A stretch of DNA of 62,136 nt from Erythrobacter sp. (GTDB taxonomy: Bacteria; Pseudomonadota; Alphaproteobacteria; Sphingomonadales; Sphingomonadaceae), in assembly GCA_024642335.1 (NCBI GenBank), contig JAHEBH010000009.1:1-62136 (forward strand), written 5' to 3'. The notes under the pieces are model-generated. The model searched no databases, was not told the DNA's origin, and saw nothing but the letters and a program-made list of their open reading frames with translations. The position numbers and the translations under genes were made by a program. This document shows, in pieces, positions 35,913-44,816 of this stretch (positions are counted from its first letter, which is position 1; every line of letters starts with the position of its first letter).

Positions 35913-36679
35913 TGCCCTTCCTCCAGGCCGGGCAGGCGGGTGCCTTCATAGAGCACCAGCGCCAGGTAATCGCGACCCTCGATCCCGTTGGGGCCGACCG
36001 GGCGCCACATGTTGCGCGTCAGATTGGCAATCTCCCCGTCGGTAAGAAGTTCGGGAGGAAAGGCGTTGGCCTGAGCCAGTGCGCGTCGCTCTGCATCGCT
36101 GCGGCGGTTGAAGGTGGACCGGCTCTGGGATTCCTGGAACGGGCGATGTTCGTAGACACGCAGCTCCACTCCGACGATGCCCGGCTGTGCTTCGATGATC
36201 GAGAATTCGATCATGGCTGCCTGCGGGTCACTTTCGATCAGAAATTCGTCCTGTCCGGCAACCACTTCGCTTCGGTCGCGGAAGAAGCGCCAGACGTCGC
36301 CCGATGCAAAAACCTCATTGGGGGATCGGGAAAACACGTATTTGTCGCGCTCCTTGATCAGCGTGCCGTCACTGTCGAACAGGCGGATGCGCAAGCCATA
36401 GACAAAGCCTTCCTCCAGCCCGCGCAGGTCTTCACGGACAGAGGGCTGGACAATGACCTTGGTCAGATTGACCGGATTCGAATAAGTGAAGGAAATGGGC
36501 CGATCCATATCCATGCGGTAGACCAGCGACCGGCTGTCGAACCTTGCCAGCTGCATGGTCGAATTGCGGGCTTCGACCAGATATTGCAGCAGGGCGGGCG
36601 AATATTGCCATGTCGCCTGCGTTGCTGCGGCCGCGACCGTCAGAAAGATCAGCACGCGGAAGAAGAATGTCAGGCTCAT
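35909..36679 (-). CDS. Membrane-anchored periplasmic protein of unknown function
   Basis: The 256-residue product starts with a single membrane helix (SLTFFFRVLIFLTVAAAATQ). The rest is soluble and beta-rich, with 'DRPISFTYSNPVNLTKVIVQP' and 'MIEFSIIEAQPGIVGVELRVY' resembling a jelly-roll or carbohydrate-binding-like sandwich, and a helical C-terminus ('NLTRNMWRPVGPNG'). I recognise no family. It overlaps both neighbours by ATGA and lies where CapA/PgsA-like accessory subunits occur in poly-gamma-glutamate operons, but it does not resemble CapA. An accessory role for the PgsB/PgsC-like pair is inference. Confidence 0.78.
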   Translation of the reverse strand: MSLTFFFRVLIFLTVAAAATQATWQYSPALLQYLVEARNSTMQLARFDSRSLVYRMDMDRPISFTYSNPVNLTKVIVQPSVREDLRGLEEGFVYGLRIRLFDSDGTLIKERDKYVFSRSPNEVFASGDVWRFFRDRSEVVAGQDEFLIESDPQAAMIEFSIIEAQPGIVGVELRVYEHRPFQESQSRSTFNRRSDAERRALAQANAFPPELLTDGEIANLTRNMWRPVGPNGIEGRDYLALVLYEGTRLPGLEEGQ

Positions 36680-39222
36680 GGCTGACCTCCCTCCCAGGGC
36701 TTGAGATATCCCACGAAATAGCGGTGTTCGGGCGAACTATCGAGATAGCGCAACACCATGCCGGGCTTGATCTCGAAACCGGCATAGGTGCGCTCGTCAG
36801 TGGCGGCCTCGGCGCGCAGCCCGGCCTCTCGCAAGTCCGAAAGGACAGGCATCATGGCACCATCGTCCTCGCCCATGCGGTCGGCAGCCAATATGACATC
36901 GGCGCTGGAGCGGAATCCTTTTACCACTCTCATCCCGGGACGGAACATGAATGTCTGGGTCTCGACGGGGTTCTGCTGGGCACGAACGAGCGCCTGCCAC
37001 AATACGTCGGAGGAGGTCTGTGTTTCGCGCAAATGGGTATCAGCAAGGGGCATTACCAGCAGGGCGTTGCCATGCCATGTCCGGTGGAATGCAGCCGCCA
37101 GGCGCATCGGCAGGATATTGCCACCCTCAAAATAGCTGATCACCGTACGATCCGGCGCCTCGCCGTCGGCCAGGTAAAGCCGGGCCTCCAGGCGTGCGGG
37201 CGCGTGCATGCTCCAATGCTGGCGTCCACCCAGGCGGCATTGTTGCATTTCGAAACCACCCATGCGCGCTGCCGCACGCGTCAGCACCGGTTCCGTACCT
37301 GCCGCAATGGCCGGGTACAGCGGCTCGGCGATCTCGTATCGCAGGTAGGCAAGTTGTTCGATTTCGCTCCAGGCCGGATCCTGATTGCGCTGGTCGGGAA
37401 GCCGGCAGGCCATGTCAGTGCGGGAAGGGGCGGGCGTCCTGGCGCGTGCCAGCCTTTCCAGCGCCGACCCGCTGAGCGATAGCACTGCAGTATCGCCGCT
37501 TGTCCCGATTGCATCGATGCGAAGGCGGGCGGCAAGTCCGGGAATCCTGCCGCGCAGCTTCGAAATGTCGATCGCCTGTGGGGAGCCATTGGCGAAAGCA
37601 ATGCTCGATTCAGCCTCCCCTTGTGTTGCCGTGACAACCAGTTGCACGGCGTTGCTGGCTTCGCTGAACACATCGATGACATTTTGCTGGCCCAATGTTG
37701 ACGAGAGCGTGGGCGCGGCGACAATCAGCCAGCGGGCCTGCTGGTTCTCCAGCAGTTCCAGCGCAGCCACTCCCAGCCCCTGTGCCTGCGTGGGATCGGC
37801 CAGCACCAACGCCAGCTGCCTTGATGCAGCAGGATCAAACACAAGCAGTTCGCGGCCGTTGCCATCGGCACGCGATATGGCCAGGCGCCCGCCCTCGATC
37901 CGTTGGACGTGCCAATTGTCGGACAGGACGTCGACCGCGCCAGCAGACGGCACTTCACTGGCTTCCAGAAGTTCAATAAGGTCAGACAGTGCGCGTGCCG
38001 TGTCGCTTCCCAGTGGTCGCGCTTCAGACAGCTGGTTGCGGACATGGGCATCGCCGATCGCCGCCACCATCAGCGCATCCAGCTGCGGAGTTTGCGAAAC
38101 TGCCAGCCCATCTGCACGCTCGGAAGATGGCAGCATGCGCGTTGTCGCGGCCGACAGGCCAAAGCCGACGATATTGCCAAGCACCGCGCCGACAAGGCTC
38201 ACCTGCAACGTCGAGCGGGCAAGGCGCGGGAAGATATCCTTGTCGTGTGCCTTGATGGCAATCAGCGTGGAGAGCAGGTAGCCGAAGCCGAACAGGTCGG
38301 TGGTCTTGACCTCGATGCCCTGCCATACGATCCACCAGCCCAGCGCCATCTTCCAGGCAAAGCTGATGTTGAAGAACAGCAGCAGCTTGCGCCCACCTTC
38401 CAGGGTGACGTTGGCCATCATCGGCAGCTTCAGGATCAGGCGCGCCAGCACATAGATGACTATGGCTTCGAGAAACGAAGTGAGGATCTTGGTCGGCTGA
38501 TACCACTGCAACGCGATCAGCGCCGGAATCAGGATGCCGGAGAAGTCCCAGCCGTATCGCACATTCATATGACTGGCGATCATGGCCGTCAGCACCAGGA
38601 TGATATAGGCCTTGGGGCTGGCGAGGATCGAGCTGGCGAGGCCTTCATAGAGATAACTCACGCCGCTGATGCGGAAATTGGTGAATTCCATCAGGCCATA
38701 ACGGATGATCAGCCAGGTCAGCCCAACGGTAACCACGGTTGCGACAAAGCCGCGCACCAGCCCTGGCTTCCAGAACTGGTTGGCCAGCAGCGATATGATC
38801 ACCAGGCCGAAACTCTGCAGATTGCTTTCCCAGTCGATACGCCGGTCGAAATTCTCGTCCAGCCAGCCTGCAAGCTCGGGCAGCAGATAGCCGTCCATCG
38901 TCAACCGCACCGCGATACTGGCAAGGATCAGGCCCATGAAGCGGTCGCGCCCGAACAGGCTGGGAAAGCGCCCGCGCGCGAGCTTTTCCGAGAACAGCCA
39001 GACAATGGCATAGCTGAGGACCGCTTCGATCAGGATCACCAGCGCGGCGAGCGGTTTTACGATCAGCAGCGGGACCAGATATCCGGGGACCACCAGGCCG
39101 GACAGGACCCAGCCATAGCGCAGGTTGAAGAAGCACAGTACGAACACGCCGACCCACACCGTGGTGATCACGGAGCTGGCAAGACCCCCTTCGGGGAATA
39201 TGGTCAGCGGGAACAGGTTCAT
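36676..39222 (-). CDS. PgsC/CapC-like membrane protein, duplicated core plus large soluble domain
   Basis: The product has 848 residues, whereas PgsC/CapC is about 150. Residues 1-400 hold about ten membrane helices. A signature occurs twice: 'NLRYGWVLSGLVVPGYL' (Arg35) and 'NVRYGWDFSGILIPALI' (Arg222), 187 residues apart, indicating an internal duplication of a PgsC-like unit. Residues about 410-848 are soluble, with an alpha/beta character ('GRELLVFDPAASRQLALVLAD', 'IDAIGTSGDTAVLSLSGSALE'), probably periplasmic, and unlike any PgsC. Predicted role: membrane partner of the PgsB-like ligase. It overlaps the receiver gene upstream and the anchored protein downstream by ATGA. Confidence 0.8.
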   Translation of the reverse strand: MNLFPLTIFPEGGLASSVITTVWVGVFVLCFFNLRYGWVLSGLVVPGYLVPLLIVKPLAALVILIEAVLSYAIVWLFSEKLARGRFPSLFGRDRFMGLILASIAVRLTMDGYLLPELAGWLDENFDRRIDWESNLQSFGLVIISLLANQFWKPGLVRGFVATVVTVGLTWLIIRYGLMEFTNFRISGVSYLYEGLASSILASPKAYIILVLTAMIASHMNVRYGWDFSGILIPALIALQWYQPTKILTSFLEAIVIYVLARLILKLPMMANVTLEGGRKLLLFFNISFAWKMALGWWIVWQGIEVKTTDLFGFGYLLSTLIAIKAHDKDIFPRLARSTLQVSLVGAVLGNIVGFGLSAATTRMLPSSERADGLAVSQTPQLDALMVAAIGDAHVRNQLSEARPLGSDTARALSDLIELLEASEVPSAGAVDVLSDNWHVQRIEGGRLAISRADGNGRELLVFDPAASRQLALVLADPTQAQGLGVAALELLENQQARWLIVAAPTLSSTLGQQNVIDVFSEASNAVQLVVTATQGEAESSIAFANGSPQAIDISKLRGRIPGLAARLRIDAIGTSGDTAVLSLSGSALERLARARTPAPSRTDMACRLPDQRNQDPAWSEIEQLAYLRYEIAEPLYPAIAAGTEPVLTRAAARMGGFEMQQCRLGGRQHWSMHAPARLEARLYLADGEAPDRTVISYFEGGNILPMRLAAAFHRTWHGNALLVMPLADTHLRETQTSSDVLWQALVRAQQNPVETQTFMFRPGMRVVKGFRSSADVILAADRMGEDDGAMMPVLSDLREAGLRAEAATDERTYAGFEIKPGMVLRYLDSSPEHRYFVGYLKPWEGGQP

Positions 39223-39605
39223 GCGCAGTCCAGTCGTTCCCCTGCGAGCGCTTGTCCGATCAGCCTCACCAGCCGCGCCGGTTCCACCGGCTTGCGGACA
39301 AAGCCCACCACGCCCAGTTCGCTGGGCATGCTGGAGACTTCCTCTCCCGATGTGGAAGAGATGATCAGAACGGGCGGCATTGGCCCGCCTTCATCCAGGC
39401 GCAGGCGCAGGAACTTGATCCCGTCGACGCGCGGCATGACCAGGTCGAGCAGCACGAGGTCGAAATTTCCCTCGCGCATCTTTTTCAGACCGATTGCGCC
39501 ATCCGCGGCGGTGTCCACTTCATGACCTTCGAGTTCCAGCGTCAGCTGCAACAGACCGCTCAGGATCTCGTCGTCATCGACAATCAGGATATTTCCTTGG
39601 GTCAT
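39219..39605 (-). CDS. Stand-alone response regulator receiver
   Basis: The 128-residue product is only a CheY-like receiver. The acidic triad 'IVDDDE' (residues 10-12), phospho-acceptor Asp54 in 'LVLLDLVMPRVDG', 'LIISSTSG' and the conserved Lys in 'FVRKPVE' are all present, so it should be phosphorylatable. There is no DNA-binding or enzymatic output. Being between the CHASE2 sensor and the PgsC-like gene, with four-base overlaps on both sides, it probably regulates the synthase directly or passes phosphate to the REC-Hpt protein at 29006. Confidence 0.93.
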   Translation of the reverse strand: MTQGNILIVDDDEILSGLLQLTLELEGHEVDTAADGAIGLKKMREGNFDLVLLDLVMPRVDGIKFLRLRLDEGGPMPPVLIISSTSGEEVSSMPSELGVVGFVRKPVEPARLVRLIGQALAGERLDCA

Positions 39606-42289
39606 CCGATACGCCTCAAATCAATGTTGAAGCCAAAGCGCTGCGCCTCGTGTCCCCAATAGGAGACCGATGCACCCCACTTGTTGGCTATGTGAATGCC
39701 TCCGCTGATGGTGCGGAATTCGCCGACGGTTTCGGCTTCTGTATCTTCCAGGAGGCGGACAAGACGCTCGAAGCCCATACCGAAGCCGCCCGAAATGCGG
39801 ATATGGGTGCGCTCCTCCTCCTCCTCGATCTTGAGCATCACCGTCTCGCCGCGCGGTGTGTCGGCAATGACGACCTGCAGCATGGCTTCCATCATCTGCC
39901 CCAGCACCTTGGGTTCGGCGACGGTAAAGCCGCCGATGCCGATCATGTCGGTTTCGACGTTGACGGCAAGTTCGTTTGCAAGTTTGGAAACCTTGCCCTT
40001 CGCATCGAGTACCGTCTTGCGGATATCGATGGGGTAACAGGCATCGAGTATGTCGCCGATATCGCTGTGGATCAGCTCGGCCACGCGGTCGAGCCGACCC
40101 GTCGCGCGCCGGGCGGAATCGCCGATACGCTTGACGATCGGGCGGATCTTCTCTGGCGGGACACGTTCGTCTCCTGCCAGGTCCACGCCCAGCATGATGG
40201 CTTCGAAATCGTTGCGCAGTTGCAGGTCGATATAGAGGGCGACGGCCTGGCGCAGGTCGGCGGCGCGATGATGGTCGGAGACGTCGACCGCTTCCAGCAC
40301 GATCACGCGCTCGCCGCCGCGCGCAAAACGCTTGGGGGCAGCCACGCGCATGATCCGCTGGGCATTGCCGATCTGGCGCATGGGCAGGCGCATCTCGCCT
40401 CCATTAAGCGCGAGGTCTTCGAGCATGGCGTTTATGCGGCTGTCGTCGAGATCGGTCAGCGCGCTCAGGGCTTCGGGCAGAGAGAGTTCGGAAACCGCCA
40501 TGCCTGCTTCGGCATAGATCTCCTCCATCTTTGAATTGGCATGGAGCGGTGAACCGATCAGATGGAAGATCACGACAGCCGTTTCGATCGTATCAAATCC
40601 GAAGCGGACATGTTCCGCCTCGCGCGCGACCAGCTCGATCGCGCTGGAAATCTTGTCGTCGATGGGCCGGAAGCGCACATCCTGCCGCGAACGGGAATTC
40701 AGGTGACCGCGCCAATGGAACAGTTCGCGGAAGGAGGCAGCGATAGCGCGGACCAGATGGGCCGATTTGCGCTTCGGATTGGCTTCCGGCATGGTGTAGA
40801 TCCAGAACAGCTCGCGATCGCTTCCACCCAGCCAGGTGACGAAACTTTCTCCTGTCCAGCCCGGCACCAGGTCATCCGCAGGATAGGCATAACTGCGCCC
40901 GCGAACCTTGTTCAGCAGGGCTTTTAGTTTCTTCTTGCTGTCGGTCAGTTCGTCGATGCTTGCGCCATGTTCGAGGATGGGCTCGAATGATCCGTCCTCG
41001 TTTCGGGCGATCAGCAGCGAACGGTCGAGAGCCGCAAGCTGGCCGGCAAAGCCGAGGAATTCGGGCAGGCGTGCACCTTCACGCAAGGCAGAGCGGCGGA
41101 AGGACTTCTGCACCGCGCGTGCCGCGGTTTCTTCAAGAATGCCGTCCTGGTTCTGTTCGCGGATGAGCACGGCGAAGAAGGCAACCAGCCAGGGAATGAC
41201 TGCCAGGGCGGTAAGCGGCAGGAGCTTGCCGGCGAATTGCATTGCCAACCAGCTTCCGGCCACCGCGGCTGCTGTCAGCGCAAGGGAAAGGGGCAGGGCG
41301 ATCCGCTTCGGGTCCGACCGCCAATAGCTGAGCGCTGCTATGCAAACCATGCAGAAGAGCAACAGCATGACCTCCCAGTCGCGGGCGAAGTAGGTGGCCC
41401 TGCCGCTGAGCAGTGTCTGCAGTACATGGGCGCGGAAGGTCGCCTCGCTGGTCATGGCGGACTTGGGGGACAGCGGCGTGGTCAATCGTCCCGCGAGTGC
41501 ATCTACAGGGGCTACCACGGCCACCATTCCGCGCAGTTCCTCTCCGCGCAGGTCGCCGGAAAGTATCTGGCTGGCGGTGACCACGGGGATGTTCTGTGCC
41601 TCGGGCATGCGCACGAGGAACGGCTGGTCATCCGCGGTAACGCCGGACAGGGCGCTTTCGAACGTCGGGATCATGCCGTCAGACCCGGGCAATCCGGCAA
41701 GGTGGGTGCGGTGGATGCCGTAACGGGCGGCCGCCAGGAGGCGGGCAGCGGCCACGCCCTGACCGGCTTCTTCGCCTACCAGGGCCCATTGCTGGCTGGC
41801 AGGTACGCGGCCAATCGGCAAGGCGATTACAGGCGCAGGTACAGCGGCAGAATTTTTTTGCGCGAGGGGAGAAATCGGCTCGCCCGCTGCAGGAAGGTGG
41901 CCGACTTTTCCGATGCCCAGATCGTGCAGCATCGCATTCAGGCGGGCAAAGCGGCGCGGTCCCTGGCTCTCAAAGCCCGGATCACGCTCGACGATCACCA
42001 CCTGCGGGACAGTGCCCGCTTCGCCTAGGGTCACGACGTCAAAGAAGCGTTCATCGATGATGCGAAAGGCACCGGCAAATTGCAGCGCGGCAAGCCCTGC
42101 GGCAAGGATCAGGGAAACGGCGAAGGTTTTGAGCTTGAGGCGTCTTATTACATTGAAAAAACGCTTGAAAATTCTAATCTTGCGGTGCCGTTTAGGTAAG
42201 GATTTGGGCTGCGGGGAAGGCGCAGTTTCGCCTGCGGGCAGGAGCTCGCGCGCAGGGTCAAAACTGTCCAAACCGTCGAGGTAGCTCAT
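39602..42289 (-). CDS. CHASE2-type membrane sensor with degenerate histidine-kinase-like ATPase domain
   Basis: The ATG at 42289 has GGGAG seven bases upstream and is preferred over a GTG at 42373; it gives 895 residues. A cytoplasmic basic N-terminus precedes a membrane helix at about 56-76. A CHASE2-like extracytoplasmic domain follows ('IDERFFDVVTLGE', 'VVIVERDP'), then three helices at about 304-375. The cytoplasmic part has a PAS/GAF-like region and a C-terminal HATPase-like fold from about 785 to 895 ('LGQMMEAMLQVVIAD', 'IRISGGFGMGFERLV', 'GGIHIANKWGASVSY'). The N-box Asn is missing and I see no clear phospho-acceptor H-box, so kinase activity is doubtful. It heads the six-gene operon and presumably controls it. 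Confidence 0.8.
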   Translation of the reverse strand: MSYLDGLDSFDPARELLPAGETAPSPQPKSLPKRHRKIRIFKRFFNVIRRLKLKTFAVSLILAAGLAALQFAGAFRIIDERFFDVVTLGEAGTVPQVVIVERDPGFESQGPRRFARLNAMLHDLGIGKVGHLPAAGEPISPLAQKNSAAVPAPVIALPIGRVPASQQWALVGEEAGQGVAAARLLAAARYGIHRTHLAGLPGSDGMIPTFESALSGVTADDQPFLVRMPEAQNIPVVTASQILSGDLRGEELRGMVAVVAPVDALAGRLTTPLSPKSAMTSEATFRAHVLQTLLSGRATYFARDWEVMLLLFCMVCIAALSYWRSDPKRIALPLSLALTAAAVAGSWLAMQFAGKLLPLTALAVIPWLVAFFAVLIREQNQDGILEETAARAVQKSFRRSALREGARLPEFLGFAGQLAALDRSLLIARNEDGSFEPILEHGASIDELTDSKKKLKALLNKVRGRSYAYPADDLVPGWTGESFVTWLGGSDRELFWIYTMPEANPKRKSAHLVRAIAASFRELFHWRGHLNSRSRQDVRFRPIDDKISSAIELVAREAEHVRFGFDTIETAVVIFHLIGSPLHANSKMEEIYAEAGMAVSELSLPEALSALTDLDDSRINAMLEDLALNGGEMRLPMRQIGNAQRIMRVAAPKRFARGGERVIVLEAVDVSDHHRAADLRQAVALYIDLQLRNDFEAIMLGVDLAGDERVPPEKIRPIVKRIGDSARRATGRLDRVAELIHSDIGDILDACYPIDIRKTVLDAKGKVSKLANELAVNVETDMIGIGGFTVAEPKVLGQMMEAMLQVVIADTPRGETVMLKIEEEEERTHIRISGGFGMGFERLVRLLEDTEAETVGEFRTISGGIHIANKWGASVSYWGHEAQRFGFNIDLRRIG

Positions 42290-42406
42290 CGTGCTCCCGC
42301 TGCTTGCGACCGGACCATTCCGGACGCCCCTGATCCCGGGATTTGCGACGAAGCTGGACTGCCCGCCAAACACCCGGAAAATTGCCGATTTCCCTGTGTT
42401 TCGGGC

Positions 42407-42422
42407 TAGGGAATTATCCCTA
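42407..42422. promoter_or_regulatory. Candidate operator in divergent promoter region
   Basis: TAGGGA and TCCCTA (42407-42412 and 42417-42422) form a perfect dyad around ATTA. It lies in the 281-base region between the divergent CHASE2 sensor operon and the CHASE2 cyclase gene, in an AT-rich stretch that could hold promoters for both. No regulator can be named. Confidence 0.3.
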
Positions 42423-42570
42423 ATTTTCCGTTTACGTTAAGAGAAGGTTTCGCTCTGGAATCGCGGACTCCCTGCGCCGCTCCGGCCCTTCGCGCACTTG
42501 CTTGAAGGCGCCATTTGCTTTCGCATCGATAGAGCCATAATTTGCAGCTTCGGCTGCGGCGGAGAGGGCT

Positions 42571-44814
42571 ATGACAGGGGTGATCGAAAGGCTGCGCAAT
42601 TCGGGACCGGCTGCGGCTGGCTTGATCGTGCTGGCGCTGGTCCTGCTGTTCAAATGGATCGATCCTGCGCCGCTTGAACGGTTGCGGCTGCAGGTTTTTG
42701 ACGCCTACCAGGTCTATCATCCGCGCGATCCGGCGCTGGGGCAGGGCGTTACCGTTGTCGATATTGACGAGAAATCGATTGCCGAAATCGGCCAATGGCC
42801 CTGGCCGCGCACCGACATCGCCACGCTGACGCGGCGGCTGGGTGAGGCCGGGGCGGCGGCGGTCGTCTTCGACATCGTCTTTTCGGAACCCGACCGCACG
42901 TCGCCAGATGCTATCGCGGCACGCTATCAGAATACGGAAGGCGGAGAAGTCCTGCTGGCCGCACTGTCCGGCCTGCCAGGAAATGACGAGGTGTTGGCGC
43001 AAAGCTTTGCCGAAGTGCCGGTGGTCACCGGCTACTTCTTCCTCGAACAGGGTGAAGCGGGAAGGGAGGTGGAGCCCAAGGCCAGCTTCACCGTGAAAGG
43101 CAGCCTGCCGACCCGCAAGGTCCCGCAATATGGTCCTGCACTCTTGCCCCTGCCCATTCTGGAGGAGGCATCGCAGGGCGTGGGATTTGTCACGCTGGAT
43201 GGCGATGCGGATGGCATCGTGCGGCGGGTGCCGCTGGTGGCCCTGCAGGATGGTGTGCCGGTTCCCTCGCTAACATTGGAGGCAGTGCGTGTGGCGCGGG
43301 AAGCGGCATCGCCCAACCTGCTCACCAGCGATGGCAGCGGGGAAACGCTCGCCTCGCCCGGCGCGGCGGTTGCCGTCACGCTTGATGACATCGCCATCCC
43401 GGTCAATGATGCGGGCGAGATGTGGGTGCATTTCCCGGCGGAACGCGAAGACGAATTGCTTCCCGCATGGCGCATTGTGACAGGCGATATGGCCGCCGGG
43501 GAATTGCGCGCGCAGGTCTATGGTCGGATTGTCTTTGTTGGCGGCAGTGCCGAAGGCCTGCAAGACCTTGTTTCCACCCCGCTGGACCCGAGCGTCGGCG
43601 GCGTTACCGCTCATGCGGCGGCGGCCGAGCAAATATTGGCGGGTCATTTCCTGGAGCGGCCTGACTGGGCATCCGGCCTCGAACTGATGCTCCTGGTCGT
43701 CCTTGCGGGCGGGCTGGCATTCGTCCTGCCTCGCCTGGGAGCGGCAAAGGGGGCGCTTGCCGCGACCGTCGGTATTTCGGGCGTTGCCGCGCTCAGCTGG
43801 TTTTCCTTCACCCGCGCAAACTACCTGCTCGATCCGACCTATCCGGTGCTCGGCATCGTGGCAGTTTATACAGTGCAGACTGTGGCGGCCTTTTACCGCG
43901 AGGAACGCCAGCGAAGCTATATCCGCTCGGCCTTCGACCGCTATCTCTCGCCCGAGCTGGTGCGCCAGATCGCCGCCGATCCGGGCAAGCTGGAACTGGG
44001 CGGCGAAGAGCGCGACATGAGCGTGCTGATGTGCGACATCCGCGGCTTCTCGCGCATCTCGGAGCGATACAAGCCCAATGAGGTGATCGATTTCCTGATC
44101 GACTTCCTGACGCCGATGAGCGACCTGCTGATGGCGCGGAGGGCCACTCTGGACAAATATATCGGCGATGCAATCCTCGCCTTCTGGAACGCCCCGCTCG
44201 ACGATCCTGATCACCACCGCAACGCTGCGCGCGCGGCGCTGGAAATGCTCGCCAAGACCGAGGAGCTGAACCGCACCATGCCCGGGCAGGAGGGCGTGAT
44301 CTGGCCGGGAGAGGTCAAGATCGGCATCGGCATCAATTCGGGCCTGTGCTGCGTCGGCAATATGGGATCGCGCCAGCGCCTGTCCTACTCGCTCATCGGC
44401 GATACGGTGAACATGGCCTCGCGGCTGGAGGGGCTGACCAAGCAATATGGTGTGCCCATCATAGTAGGCAGTTCGCTGGCGGCCGAGCTGCAAGGTTTCG
44501 CCCTGCTCGAAGTGGACCGAGTCCGCGTGGTGGGTCGCGATGCGCCGGAGACGATCTTTGCCCTGATGGGAGACGAACAACTGGCAGCGCGGGAACGCTT
44601 CCAGGACCTCGCTACATCGCACTCTGCCATGCTCGCCGCCTATCGCGCGCAGGATTGGGACGCGGCGCAATCAGCGCTCGATGGAGGTGGCCCGGACTAT
44701 TCCGAACTCGGGATTGCCGGGCTGCGTGATCTCTTCGCCACCCGCATCTCCAATCTTCGCGCCTCCCCTCCCGGTGCAGGCTGGGACGGCGTATTCCAGG
44801 CGACGGAGAAATAG
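42571..44814 (+). CDS. CHASE2-domain adenylate cyclase (class III)
   Basis: GGAGAGG precedes the ATG; the product has 747 residues. Membrane helix 1 (about 14-30) is followed by a CHASE2 sensor domain to about 360 ('VTVVDIDEKSIAEIGQWPWPR', 'AAVVFDIVFSEPD'), then three helices (about 370-442) and a class III cyclase domain from about 475. Metal-binding Asps are in 'VLMCDIRGFS' and 'YIGDAILAFW'. Lys in 'TLDKYIGD' and Asp in 'YSLIGDTVNMASR' indicate ATP rather than GTP, and the transition-state Asn/Arg pair is in 'NMASR'. It should make cAMP in response to an extracytoplasmic signal. It is convergent with the FecR gene (2 bases apart). Confidence 0.93.
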   Translation: MTGVIERLRNSGPAAAGLIVLALVLLFKWIDPAPLERLRLQVFDAYQVYHPRDPALGQGVTVVDIDEKSIAEIGQWPWPRTDIATLTRRLGEAGAAAVVFDIVFSEPDRTSPDAIAARYQNTEGGEVLLAALSGLPGNDEVLAQSFAEVPVVTGYFFLEQGEAGREVEPKASFTVKGSLPTRKVPQYGPALLPLPILEEASQGVGFVTLDGDADGIVRRVPLVALQDGVPVPSLTLEAVRVAREAASPNLLTSDGSGETLASPGAAVAVTLDDIAIPVNDAGEMWVHFPAEREDELLPAWRIVTGDMAAGELRAQVYGRIVFVGGSAEGLQDLVSTPLDPSVGGVTAHAAAAEQILAGHFLERPDWASGLELMLLVVLAGGLAFVLPRLGAAKGALAATVGISGVAALSWFSFTRANYLLDPTYPVLGIVAVYTVQTVAAFYREERQRSYIRSAFDRYLSPELVRQIAADPGKLELGGEERDMSVLMCDIRGFSRISERYKPNEVIDFLIDFLTPMSDLLMARRATLDKYIGDAILAFWNAPLDDPDHHRNAARAALEMLAKTEELNRTMPGQEGVIWPGEVKIGIGINSGLCCVGNMGSRQRLSYSLIGDTVNMASRLEGLTKQYGVPIIVGSSLAAELQGFALLEVDRVRVVGRDAPETIFALMGDEQLAARERFQDLATSHSAMLAAYRAQDWDAAQSALDGGGPDYSELGIAGLRDLFATRISNLRASPPGAGWDGVFQATEK

Positions 44815-44816
44815 GC

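Noticed and set aside
37903-39525. 540-codon plus-strand frame opposite the PgsC-like gene
   Set aside because: Composition is Gln/Arg/His-rich and it runs across several well-supported minus-strand genes; no domain is recognisable.
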